DNA from: Ianthella basta
Taxonomy: Eukaryota; Porifera; Demospongiae; Verongiida; Ianthellidae
Assembly: GCA_964019415.1 (NCBI GenBank)
Contig: OZ025882.1
Span: forward strand, 3,330,427 to 3,394,426
Length of the DNA: 64,000 nt
Direction of reading: 5' to 3'
Shown: one piece after another, positions 24,311 to 36,800 of the stretch
How the letters are laid out: each line of letters opens with the position of its first letter
How positions within the stretch are numbered: the stretch's first letter is position 1
Program-made: the position numbers and the translations under genes
Notes under the pieces: generated by a model
What the model saw: only the letters and a program-made list of their open reading frames with translations
Told to the model about the DNA's origin: nothing
Databases searched by the model: none

Positions 24311-27300
24311 GTTGGCGGTTTACTAAAATTACCCGGGAATGACATGAAGTGTTGAAGCTCACTATGGGCTCTGGCTTCTGCTGTGTCTACATCCAGACAC
24401 TTGTGCACTGTGATGTTGTCTCTCTTATGCATTTGTACAGAGTGCCTGGGTTCCTTTGATGACTTCAATTGGGTATGTGGTAACAGAGCACCACACAATA
24501 CCCAGTACATCATACCAGAGCTCAACTTCTCCTGTGATGGTACTGTGACTCAGTGGAAGGTGGGACTAGAGGAAGATGATGTTAATGAAGAAGTGAACCT
24601 TCAGATCTGGCGCTCAGGTGTAGGAGAGTACAGCAGAGTGACTGAAGTGGTGTACACCAAAACAGTTAATGAGAGGATAGCTACTGTTCCAGTGTCTATG
24701 TCAGTGATGGCAGGAGACATGGTCGGGTTCTATGTTCCTGATGGACAGCTGCAACTTCACACTGCACCTGATGTGGGCCTTACCATGTACACTATTGGGG
24801 GAAGTCCCGCCTCATCACTAGCTGCACTTGATGCTGTTGTGGGACCATCTCCATACATCTCAGTCGTGTTTGGTGAGTTCTGCTCATGTCATAAGTATGT
24901 ACATAGACATAAAGGCTGAAATACAAAGACAACAGTGCATTTGCTCTTTCTTTTGACTTAGAACCTACTGTCTACTCTACATCAGCTTTTGAACTTGCAG
25001 TAACAGGTAATGACAGGTGGCCATGCATACATACATACTTTAGTGTGTTGATAAACTATGCATGTATCTATGCATAAATTATGTATACAATTGCTGAAAT
25101 ATGAAGACAACAATAAATTTGCTCTTACTTTCAATTTAGAATCTGCTGTCTACTCTACATCAATTATTGGGCCTGTGGTTACAGGTAATGAGAAGTGGCC
25201 ATGCATACATACTTTGGGTTGTTGATGTGAACTCCACACACTAGTGTAGAGTGCTGTGACTGGGTTGCTATCTCTCTATTCACTGCCAGGTCTTATCAGC
25301 AATGTAGTCACATCCTCAGCTTTGATATCTGGTCTGCCAGATAGCCCTACAACAAGAGACAATGTGCCTTCCAGCATTGTTCTGTCAACCCCTTCCCCAT
25401 CATCTATGGATAGGAGTGACAATGGTGCTCTGTCAGGTTCTTCAGGCAGCAGTGTAAACAGTATAATCACACCATCGCAGTTTCCTCCAACACCTGGTGG
25501 CCCCTCAGGAGGGGCCCTTGGTCCTATCATAGGAGCAGTGGTGGCTGTAGTGGTAGTATTGGTCGGATCTGTTATTATTGCTACTGCACTGATTGCATGG
25601 AAAGTGAGTAGGAGGAATAGGAAGTCCTCATATGCCTTCAGAGGTATTTTCACCAGGAGACACAATGAGATACCACCAGGTTAGCCACATGGTATCGCTG
25701 CATGTCTTTACTTAATTTGCATGCTAGCTGTGCTCCAGTACAGTACTTACACAGATACCATATGCATGCTGTAAGAAGGTCTTTGGATATTTTACTGTAC
25801 AGTATCTATACTACATCTGGATAATAGCATTGATGAACAGCATGTGAGTGTATGCATTGAAATTCTTTGCCCACATTCAGTGACCAGTGGGTCCACGATG
25901 GTTTTGTCTGCTATTGACGAGACCATCGGACTAGAGGACCTAGCAGTTTACGACACAGCAGACAGTGTTGAACCATTTCCGTACGAAACACCAATGTCAC
26001 AATCTCAGTATGAGGTAGTGACAACTCACACCACCATGGCTGAGAATGATACTGGCAATATCTATGAAGTCCCTGGCATGACAGTGTATGATGGAGCAGG
26101 TATTGGAGGAAGCCACCCTCTATTTTATCAGTATGTGCCGTCCAAGGTATGTGGGTGAACACACGGCAAAGCTTAGTATTGTGCGTAGGGAGTGGAAGTT
26201 GCGTTGCACATAGTGCACTGTTTGTCATTTACTCTCTTCAGAAATCGCGCCAAGAAAAATTGGAAGTGGTTGGGAACTCAGAAGTAGATGCTGACATAAA
26301 GAGCATTGTCAGTTTTGGTTGGGCAGACCATGGTGCCTTTACTGTGGAGCATACCTATACATTTGTGTGTTCCCATTCCCTCCAGTATGACTATGGCTCC
26401 AGATACACTGAACCTGCTTATGAGGAGATCCCTTTTACAGAGCCAGCAGAGGACGTGGGAGACATTTATGACCAACTGGCACAGGAAAAATGCATTGAAA
26501 TACCACGCATTGCTTTGAAGTGAGTTTATACATAATTACGTATGTTTATGTTAGCATTGTAACACTGTAGCACCAAAGTACAGTTCATCTGGCAAACCCT
26601 ACCAGAAAGGTGTATTAAATGATACAATCTCTTTTTGATTTACATACTGTAGCATCTCTTTGTGTCTTAGTGCAATTAAACAGACAGACGTTCGTACATG
26701 TCTTAGTCTCTGTTCATGTTCTTCTACATACAGAAATGAGACTGTCCTTGGCTCGGGTGAATTTGGTGAAGTGTTCAAAGGAACCTGGGAGACTCCATAT
26801 GGCCCTCAAGAGGTTGCCATTAAAATGTTGAAGAAAGGCTCAACTGACAAACAAAAAGCCACATTCCTCCAAGAAGCAGCCATCATGGCTCAGTTCAGAC
26901 ATCCCCACATTGTGAGGTTGCTGGGAGCAGTCACTGTGGATGAACCAGTGAGTGATGGTGTAGCTTGTACCTGCCATGATGAAACATATCAGGCAATACT
27001 GAGGTCAGGTACTCCATTGAGTACAGCTACCCTAATGTAAAGCCATTGTCACCGTGACAACCCAATGCACAGTAACCAGGGATGACTACAGGCCATTCAT
27101 CTGTCTGGCTATTGTTCCATAATGTACTATGATACAGAAGGCACATACAGTATGTCCCCTTTGCTATCCTCACTTTACATACCTACAACAATGTTTGCTG
27201 TACCCCCATTCCCATGTATGCTGCAGGTGATGATTGTGCTAGAGTTCCTGCATAGAGGAGACCTTGGAGTGTTTCTACTCAGCCTGGCACCAGAGTAGGT

Positions 27301-29702
27301 TTATTTATCTAGCATGCATGCATTTCATTTGCTTGATTGCATGCAGCCTGTTCTCCGTTTGCTGGTTATTCCATCAGATTTCTTTCTTCATTTAATGCTC
27401 ATATACACAATAGTCTGTTTGTTCATTGATACGTACTTTATTCATCACTTATTTATACTTCACTCACGACAAGAGCATAGCATTAGTTGTGAATTGACCC
27501 ACAAGTATATGCCTGTTCTTTCATGTACTGCTTGACACTTAATCACTATTGCAGTTTAGTTGCACCGTGATCTATCTATCTAACTATGCCTACAGCAGAT
27601 GTGTACATTGGATGCATCATTCTTTGCTTGAAATTCATCATATCTAAGCCTGGTCTCTCATACAAGCAGCCCAAAAAACAGCACAGATTTGCACTGTGTT
27701 GTCTCTATAGCTACCTCTCCTCGCAATGTGGTTAGCTTGCTCTATTATAACTTACCATAAAGCTGCTCTTCCTGTCCAGCCCTGGCACCATTGTTGATGA
27801 AGGTCTACCAAAGCAGCTGCTGACCTTCTGCCAAGAGATTGCTGAGGGAATGAGGTACCTGTCAAGGAGAGGGTTTGTCCACAGGGACTTGGCAGCAAGG
27901 AACATCCTTGTCAGCAAGGAACTCAGCTGCAAGGTTGGTGGGATAGCTACTTGCTACAGACTGTGCAATGGAATTAATTCAATAAAAGCTACGTAATTGC
28001 TGTAGAGGGCCAGGGTAGCTGACAGTGCACATGAGGAGTTGAGCAATATCGCAACGCTGGGATTCACAAATAATTGTTGTTCAGAGCATTTCAATAATTG
28101 TATCTTCAGCCAATACAAAACTGACACAACTGATGAACCAGTTTTCTTAGCTGTGTGAGTTTTATACATTTTAGGTAGATCTGTGGATTGAGAAGTCCTG
28201 CATATTGATCCTGTGTAATTCCCAGTGGTTATGAAGTCACTAAATACGTAGCTAACCATTATCCCTATAGCTAAGTATGTCATATATACTTGCTTTCAGA
28301 TTGCTGACTTTGGTCTGTCAAAAAAGTTGGCAGATGACACAGAGTATTATGTGACCTCAGGAGGGAAGGTGCCAGTAAAGTGGACTGCACCCGAGGTATG
28401 CATGTGTGTAAATAGTTACACATTCACTGCAATGATGGCTAGCATTCTGTACTATTTGTGCATGTATTATGGCCCTGCATTCACTTGCCCAATAAGAAAT
28501 TCTTGTGTCAACTGTAGGCCTGTGGACTACTAACATGATAACTTTGCAGTGTTAAATTGTTTGTGATCTACTTTTGGACAGGCCTTTAACTAACTGACTC
28601 TAGTTGCATTTGTAGGTATTAGCTACTAGTTTCCATGCATGTGCTTGATTTGTAGTCTAACAGAGTGTACACATTAGCCATTCTAATCCCCTTTGCTCTC
28701 TCATGTGTGTCTGTGTAACGTGTTGCATTTCAATGGTAATAGTAGCATGTACCAATACTGGGGTGTCATGTCTCCAGGCCCTTCTCTACAAGAAGTACAG
28801 CACAAGCAGTGATGTGTGGAGCTATGGTATGCTGATGTATGAGATATGGTCACTTGGAAAGAAGCCCTTTCCACATGTCGCACCAGCAAAGGTAAAGTAT
28901 ACACCTACCGCACACATCATAATGTAGACTACAGTAAGTCCCTTAGCAGTTTAGAACTCGTCCCCTGATCACCTGTGTAATGTGTGCTCAGGTCCGTATC
29001 TCAAACAGCTTATTCATGCCACAGTGTAACTTCACCAGATGTAAGATAGGATCACCTGCATGAGCCTGTGCAATGGCACCATTGCAAAAGTCCTCCTTTT
29101 AAATTAGCATCACCTGCTCAGGCCACTAACGCTAGGTTGATAATCAAACAAGTGTTTTGATACATTGCTATAATCACTGCTCACCAAATTTGTTACATTG
29201 CTCTTTTGTCCTCTCTGTAGCATGTTCATAATCTCCAAACTCAAACTGGTTACATCCAGCCACCCCCTCCAGGGTGCCCTAAGGCTGTTTACAAAGTGAT
29301 GGTCCAGTGCTGGTGAGTGAGGTCTCAGATGGGTGTAGTACAGACGGATGGTGTGGTACTTCAATATGGGACCACTAGCCACTCAGCTGAGAATCAAACC
29401 CAGCCGTCTATCAAAATTTTAAAGTTCAAAATTTCTCATCTGTGTTGGGCGTATTTATCACAACATGTTGTTAATCAGTATTACTTTCTCTCACTAGGAA
29501 CCTTGACCATCACTCCCGCCCTTCCTTCCCTGAGCTCTGCTCCTCCCTGAAGGACCACTCTGGCAGAGACAGTCCCTCTCTGTTGGATGTACCAGTGCAG
29601 GCACTGCAGTCAGTCAGGGAGCCTGCCAGAGCAGCCCAGCTGGGGGCTCCACTCAGCTGTGCACAGGACCTGTACAGAGACCTTCAACAGTACTACCAGT
29701 GA
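23476..29702 (+). CDS. RTK-B: receptor tyrosine kinase, two ectodomain modules plus mini-exons
   Basis: Predicted exons: 23476-23919 and 24441-24872 (ectodomain), 23999-24043, 24962-25006, 25140-25184 (45-nt linkers), 25290-25643 (stalk and TM), 25881-26146, 26242-26307, 26386-26519 (juxtamembrane), 26734-26947, 27227-27294, 27780-27933, 28300-28395, 28778-28891, 29221-29312, 29498-29702 (kinase and tail). The frame is open throughout, giving 924 residues without the signal peptide, whose exon I could not place. The kinase shows [29 protein letters not shown] and WTAPE. One intron uses a GTCAGT donor (26308). This is the cleanest intact member of the array; the ligand is unknown. Confidence 0.85.
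23999..25184 (+). CDS. Three 45-nt linker mini-exons of RTK-B
   Basis: Exons 23999-24043, 24962-25006 and 25140-25184 are each exactly 45 nt and phase 1 at both ends, so each adds 15 residues and can be skipped without a frameshift. They encode [30 protein letters not shown] and [15 protein letters not shown]. The last two, with their flanking introns, are a recent tandem copy. The second ectodomain exon (24441-24872) lies between the first and second mini-exons. RTK-A and RTK-D show no counterpart. Confidence 0.65.
24255..24308. repeat. (CA)n microsatellite
   Basis: About 27 uninterrupted CA units in an RTK-B intron. The His-Thr open frames across it are artefacts. Confidence 0.95.
24441..24872 (+). 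CDS. RTK-B ectodomain exon 2
   Basis: Phase-1 exon after TTGTACAG. Starts [15 protein letters not shown], then [47 protein letters not shown] and [12 protein letters not shown] before GTGAGT. Its length of 432 nt equals the RTK-D ectodomain exon. Confidence 0.8.
25290..25643 (+). CDS. RTK-B stalk and transmembrane exon
   Basis: A Ser/Thr/Pro-rich stalk of about 75 residues, likely O-glycosylated, leads into [20 protein letters not shown] and the basic WKVSRRNRK. It joins the extracellular modules to the kinase. Phase 1 at both ends. Confidence 0.8.
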
Positions 29703-30227
29703 ATGTAAAGTAGAATGCATTTGTGGCAACCTAAATCAATTGCAAATCCAATAAACTACATGTGTATATGAAGTAGACTACTGCTGCAGCAGGACTGCTG
29801 GCTCTCCACATGTAATGGATACAAGTGTTTGAGTGTTTGTAATACTTTTGTGCAATGATTTTTCTGTTCAGGAATTGGATTTTGAGCAATATTTGGTAAA
29901 GATATAAATAAATAATAATTATGATATAAAATATAAAATTAATATTCTCTAGGCATAGTGGTGCCTATAATTATGGTAAAACGGCAATGGCCATGCGAGG
30001 GTCATTGCTGTTCTACCTTGCTGATAAACTTAAACAGTAGCTTACCGTGTTTTACCACAGTGCAGAAGCTCTAGTTTGCCATGGTAAAACAATACTCAGC
30101 CTACATACAGGCCACGGCCACCTGATTCCAGAGGTTAGCTGACATTTACCACAGCCTAGGATGGCTGCATCTTTGTATACTGTAGCTGTACTGTAGCTAG
30201 GGTTATCAAGCTTTAGCAAAGTGGCTG
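29703..30227. other. RTK-B/RTK-C intergenic region
   Basis: No gene. ATGGTAAAAC at about 29972 is opposed by GTTTTACCAC near 30050, and GGTAAAACAA follows near 30082, suggesting a small decayed inverted repeat. Confidence 0.4.
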
Positions 30228-30284
30228 TTGAGAGGTGTCGCAGTGAGGTTCCACTGCTTCGGGTGTTTTAAGGAGTTGAAGCTG

Positions 30285-31456
30285 ATGATGGCCTTCAAAC
30301 TGCAGGGTTGTCCGACTTTGGCGATCTGCTCCTGCCATGATCAGTTGTTAACTGCCAGAGTGCAGATTGCTGATGCTCAGCAAGGTAAGTTATGCCATGA
30401 CATTGTGTGTTAAGTTTATTCTGCCAGACTCACCATCCGTACACGAACAGTATGTGAAACATTTTCCAGGCCAGTGTTATAGCAACACACGCTCACTATA
30501 GTTAGACACAGAACGCTATAACCTCTCTTAGGCACCGCCTTCAGTAGTCTGTGGAAGGTGGGATTAGAGATTGACGGTGGTGGTGGCAATCCCCAATCTG
30601 TGAACCTTCAGGTGTGGCGACTAGGCAGTGCAGGAGAGTACAGTTTGGTCAATGAAATGACATACACCAATGGGCAATGAGAGGATAGCTACTGTTCCAG
30701 TGTCCATACCAGTGATGGCAGGAGACGTAGCTGGGTTCTGTGTTCCAATGGGCAACTTCAACCTCACACCTTACCTAATACATGTACACTAGAAGGGGAG
30801 GAGCTGCTTCATCCCTCGGCAATCTAGATCTAGATGCAACAGTTGGACCCTCTCCATACATGTCAGTCATGTTTGGTGAGTGCTTATGGACAGTTTACTG
30901 CAATTTGCCATTTTAAGTACAATAGAGTTCTTATGGCACTAACCAATTCCTAGTTTAACTACTTAATTCTAATCCATGTTGTGTACCTCTTGTGATGATA
31001 ATCCTTTTGAAAGAAATTAACGTAAGAGAGTTTATCATTCCTTTGCAGAAATGTCTCCTATCAGCAGTACCACAAGACTGTCATCAACCCTTCAGGCTCA
31101 GTCTCCTACTCCACAGCCTCTTCCTGAAGTCACACCCTCAAGCCTGCAGCCAAACTCTCCTATTCCACAGCAAATTCCAATCAGTAGTGTAGTCCCAACA
31201 TCCCCACTACCTTCTGATGGAGGTGTCTTACTAGCACAAGGATTGAATACTACAATCCTAGCAGTGGTGGTGGCAGCAATAGCAGTAGTTGTGGTGGTGC
31301 TGGTCCATATTGCCAGTGTAATAATGGCTTGCGCATTGAGGTGGGGGCAGAAGAGTGGGTTCTACAGCTGTAAGAAATGATAGAGTCCCAACTGATGGCT
31401 TCAGTCAACTGGGAACAGGACCTGTATGTACAGAGACTTACAATAGTACTGCTGAC
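30285..31456 (+). pseudogene. RTK-C: receptor pseudogene with kinase deleted
   Basis: A signal exon (30285-30384, ending ADAQQ before GTAAGT) is followed by a broken ectodomain (about 30540-30873) that lacks its first third and shifts frame after LVNEMTYT. A well-kept stalk/TM exon (31049-31380) matches RTK-D exon 37106, but it runs into TGA at 31378 instead of a splice donor. Directly downstream (about 31405-31456) lies a mutated copy of the family's last codons (AGGACCTG..TACAGAGAC..TACAATAGTACT). All cytoplasmic exons were therefore deleted, joining the TM exon to the gene's end. It is probably non-functional; a membrane decoy is possible only if the ectodomain were intact. Confidence 0.8.
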
Positions 31457-33501
31457 TTTTTGGGCAAACTATATATATCACACACATCCACTGTAACTGC
31501 CTGCAATGTTTTTTAAATATATAGCTTAAAGATTGGCTTTTTTTATTATAACTTGATGAAAATGTCAATAAAACAGGAAATATTATCAGTTAGAACTTGA
31601 AGAAGTCTGCAATTCATGCATATAATAGTGCTACATGTCAGCAGTTGTAGATATGGTGCAGAGGAAGAGAATAAGTGACTATTATATATACTGTTGTCGA
31701 TGTCTGTCACCCAAATATTATCTAAGGCTTTCCGATCAAATGCATTACTAGGCAAATCGTCACCAAGCAATATTTCCCAAGGGACCCCACCAATGCAACT
31801 CTTTGGTGAATTATAGACACATTAATTCACACCATCTGCCACAACTATGCAGGAGTTTCTCACTATTGACTGCTACTGCATTATACACGCCACCCTGTAG
31901 TCTATGCTCAAAGACCTACTGACACTCAATCTCTGAGCTTCCTCAAATCCCTGAGAGGTTGGGTCACCTGAAGGTGGAATAAGGACCAGGGCGTGGGCCA
32001 AAAGAGGAGCCACCCCAATTCAGGCTTAATCTGGATTGCCATCTCATTCTGTCTGTCAGACAGACAAGTTAGTCCAGACAGAGCGTAGCTATGACCAAAA
32101 TGCACTTTGCTTGCTAAAGGTTTGTTCCGTTTATGTTCTTTGTCCTGTATATTACTTTTAGCAAGGCTGCTTGCATTTTAATGTATGCCCTAGTATATTA
32201 TGTATTAATAGCATATTGTAATTTTGTGATACTATATGTGAAGAGCCCACTTTGTACTCAAGATCTTCATTCTATAAGCTGCAGAGCCTCTCATAAGATT
32301 GCCAATACCTGTAATGGATGCGCACAGACACAGTGGGTACCATGCATGGAGAATTCTTTCAACCCACGTACAGCACGTAGTGTTGTCATGGTGCATTCAT
32401 TGCAGGAAAGGGTATTGTCAAGTGAAGAGGTATGAAAGCAAAGGAGTGTCACTGAGTGGTAATAGCATTATTGCTGCCATTGAACAGGAGGAAGAGGGCC
32501 GGACATAGAATCGCACTGCCTTAAACTATATATGTGACCTAACATGTGCAATCAGCCCCATTAGCAGTTATGAGTTCACACATGTGTATGGACTCACCTA
32601 AAGTGTTCTGCTTTCTACTTATTGAACTTTCCGTTGTCAGTTGTGTGGCCTCTGCAGGATCCTAATGCTATTTGGACCTATGTATAGGTTGGGCATCCAG
32701 AGAGCACGTGCATGCCTTTCAACAGCAAGCCATCCTGACCATACTGGGCTTTGGCTTGCTGAATCCTTGAAGTGAAGCTCACGTTTAACCACTTGAACAC
32801 AATAGCAACAACACTATACTACATAGTTGTAGACTCCATGTAGTCATAGAATGTATACTTATTATGCTGCAACTAAAAGATGCAATATTAGAATTGGAGA
32901 AATGAAACAAGGGGAAGGGTTATTCACAGTGATTCTAATAATATATACATACTCTGTGCATCATAGCCAGCCCCTTGAACTATGTGCCAACTTAGTGCTG
33001 ACTGAGCTCTGTCAATTGCTATGCCTTGTTTAGACATCACACTAGGATTAGACATAACACCTATAATTTATGTACTAGTATATATGATTGTCCCCCAAAA
33101 TTATCAGATGGTTATCGAATTATTAAGGAAGAAATAGCTTCAGCATTAAGGTATGCTGAGTTAGGACATAGGGAGTGTGTCATTGACAATGCAAATGGTC
33201 TCAGGAGCAATACAGAGAGGACAGGTTAGACTGTGATATTGCAAAATTAATGAGCATTCACACATGCATTATGAGGTACAATACTCTGTGTCAATTATAA
33301 TCATTGTGGTTACCTATGGATCAATGCTTGCAGCCTAAAAGCCAAGATTGAAACTGCATGATACAGGGACCTTGGATCTCGACATTCAGACCCAGGCCAT
33401 GGGGGCTATAGACAAATAGGTACTCAGTGACAGCACCTCCTGTCATCAAAGCACCATGCACCCACTGTCTCCGAATTACTGAATGATAAACAGTCATGCT
33501 T

Positions 33502-33532
<31 letters not shown>

Positions 33533-33760
33533 GGGTGAAAAAGTAGTATTCTGACTGCAGGTTTTCCGTCTAAGCACGGTGCATTGAAATGTAGTTCGGA
33601 AAATGATTGGTTCAGAATTGTTTGCCAGCAGGCACAGCATCATCAAAAGTGACTCTGGCCCTATGAGTAGGCGAATAAGCGAATGTTGTGTACACTTCTG
33701 AGGCTTCTGAGGTGGTTTGCATTGGTAAGATTAAGATCCGTGTTGCGACCGTTGGCGGAA
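31457..33760. other. RTK-C/RTK-D intergenic region
   Basis: About 2.3 kb without a supported gene. It includes a TG run followed by 20 G at 33516-33535. Open frames at 32133-32508 and 33026-33229 carry no recognisable domain. Confidence 0.45.
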
Positions 33761-33772
33761 ATGCATTGTAGC

Positions 33773-33780
33773 TATATAAA
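33773..33780 (+). promoter_or_regulatory. Possible TATA box of RTK-D
   Basis: TATATAAA lies about 100 bp upstream of the RTK-D ATG. The stretch between (GGCCGCTATTGAGAGGTGTC and on) is homologous to the sequence before the RTK-C signal exon, so a shared promoter/leader was duplicated. Confidence 0.4.
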
Positions 33781-33878
33781 CTGGTTGTGGAGTATTACAC
33801 TGTGGCCGCTATTGAGAGGTGTCACAGTGAGGAGTGCTGCATGCTTCAGGTGATTCATTAAAAGAGTTGCAACTTAAG

Positions 33879-36800
33879 ATGGGCTTCGAATTGCCAGTTC
33901 CCTGGACTGCGACGATCTTGTTCCTGTCAATTCTTTCCGGTGTGCAGATCGCTGATGCTCAGCCAGGTAACTTACATTGCTGTGTGTGCACATGTATTTA
34001 TTTTTCTAAAGATCAACGTCCATGTAGATTGAGTCCCGGTTCAGTCGGACACGATGCTAGCAATGATTTTAATCTTCGGGGGTGAACGGCGTCGTAAAAT
34101 CGCATACCTTTGTATTCGAATGCAGCCCATGCGATCCCGATGGATATATGTCAGTCACTGCATCGATCTATGGTCAGTGTGCCCTAGATTCGACTGCAAG
34201 GCAGGACGTACATATAGTTATAGTAGCAGAGTTTCCGTTGAAGAGGGAGCCGCTCAGCTGGCTCGGTCACGTGAGGGTGATTTTCAAATCCGGAAGGACT
34301 CTTCGGTCTGTACTAACCAAAGTCAAGGACACATTGCTAGCAGAGAAGCAGTCCAAGGTTGTTTACCAGATCCCCTGCAGCTGTGGAAAGACCTACATTG
34401 GAGAGACGACCAGGAGGCTTGAAACGAGAATGAAGGAACACCAGGATGCTTGCTGCAGGGGAATGCTGGAGAAGTCAGTTGTGGCAGAGCATGCCTGGGA
34501 ACACCACCACCCCATCCACTGGGGAGGCACCAAGGTGATCAACCGGGCCAACAGACCCAAGAAGTTCAAGCTCAAGGAAGCCCTCCATATCCAGATGTCA
34601 ACTGAGGAGCTCCTCAACCGAGACATTGGACTGGAGGCACCGAGCTGCTGGCTGGCCACCCTGAAGTGACAAGACATGAAAGGACCGCGGCCAAACCTGA
34701 GCTCATGACAGCTAGTGGTGCTATTTTTGACAGCGTATGATTACATGAATGCTTATAAGCATCAAAACTTGTACTAGTTTCTGTACTTCCGCCCTGAAGA
34801 AGGCCAGTGTGCTACCTGGCCGAAACAAAGGCAATTATTCATTGCCGTTTGAAGCTGGTATCAAGAGAAAGCACACCCGACAGAGTTTCCGTTATATCAC
34901 AGCAGCTGAGAGACAGCATTCCCTCTGCAGACATGCACTGAGCATGATTGAAGCATGCAGCTAGTAACCTGTTCTCTTCTGGCTGAGGAGTTCATAAGTA
35001 GCTAATGTAAATTTATTTGATGAAGGAGCTGTACGTGTTAGAGTGCTGAGTCAAATGTACAATGACTTAGTCGCTATATTGTTTCATTGGCTAAATCAGC
35101 AGGGTGTAAAGCTGCATTGAATGCTCACTTGGCTAGCTTCTACACTGTGCTCCACAATGGCTAACAATGGCATTGCACATACTAGGGTTTCCAGATTGGC
35201 ATTCTGTTTGCCATTGGCCTTTTTGGATAGCTGCACAAGATGTGACTGACTGTTGATTGTTGAAGACTGGTCTGCACATTGTATGATGTCTCCATAGCTA
35301 CCTTAACATGTGTTGTACAATAATACAGCATTTGGGTCCATAAACCTCTGTCTACATCAAGCAATACAGTTATATTACATCGCAGACAAACTCCATGACT
35401 GATATGCATCTAGCAAGTTGGTCCAGGAGCAAGACTAACAGAGCTACTAGGGATGCACTACCAAGAATGTCTTTTAGCAACATTCTCAGCTGACAATTCA
35501 ATTGCGAATTATCATAGAATCATCTAATTGAACAAATAATTATACATTGATGAAGACATACATCAGCATACTAGTAAACCTTTGACTTGTTTGATTCATA
35601 TTAGCAATTGATGGAGCTGATGTCACATGACTTCTGCACTGTGTGAACAACATGGACACTGTTAACCACTGCACACACATTCACTGCATTCTATCCCATA
35701 CTGTCAGCATTATTGCTAATGGGGTCTGTTTATTAAGTAGGCCGGTGTGTGCATGCATAAAAGTACATGAGCATACACCACCAAACATGCATACCAACCC
35801 TTATAATATATAATAGGACTAGTTGAAATGCTTGTATGCATATGGTTTATCATGATTCTGTGGGTGTGTTGTCATTGTGCCATGCAGAATGCTTAGGATC
35901 CTTTGTAGATTTTGACAGTGTTGAAGGAGATAGAGTACAAGACAATAATCAGTACATCATTCCAGAGCTCAACTTCTCCTGTGATGGAAATGTGACACAG
36001 TGGAAGGTTGGAATAGAGAGTGCAGGCAATAATCAAGAAGTGAACCTTCAGGTGTGGCGACCTGGCAGTGCAGGAGAGTACAGTTTGGTCAATGAAGTGA
36101 CATACACCAAAACGGACAATGAGAGAATAGCTACTGTTCCAGTGTCCATGTCAGTGATGGCAGGAGACATGGTTGGGTTCAATGGACGTTTGCAACTGCA
36201 CACTTTACCTGATGTGGGCCTTACCATGTTCAGTCAAAGGGTAGAACCAGTCACATCCCTCAATAATCAAGATCTAGATCCAACAGTTGGACCATCTCCA
36301 TACATCACAGTCATGTTTGGTGAGTGCTTATGTACGTACACTTTACTGCAACTTGGCTATTTAAAGCTGCATGCAATAGAATTACATAATACTAATGGCA
36401 ACAACTAAAACCTACTTTTATTTTTCAGCAGAACACACTTTCATCATTTCTGACATCAGCAAATGGCTCAACCTACTTGAGAAAGGGTACTCTCCAAATA
36501 CTCATTCATATGCCAAAGCCAGCTGAGTTCCTCACTTCATTCAATCTATACCCTGTTTGTAGTGTGCTCAGCTCAAAAACTGAATAAGCTAGTAAATCTA
36601 CAGAGGCAGATACACTTACAGTATGCATGTATTATTATTTGTAATATATTATTCTGCCATATAACAGAAACATAACCCATTCTTTTAGATATCTACTGTA
36701 ACATTGTCTATCAAGTGTACTTTGCATCATTGACAACCTGCCATGAGATGGACTAGTAGGCTAATGGGCTAAAGGCAATGTGGGACTACAACTACAAACA

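Noticed and set aside
34082-34669. Host gene with GIY-YIG domain
   Set aside because: The GIY-YIG context and C-terminal motif are those of Penelope-like retroelements, and it sits in an RTK intron as a truncated copy.
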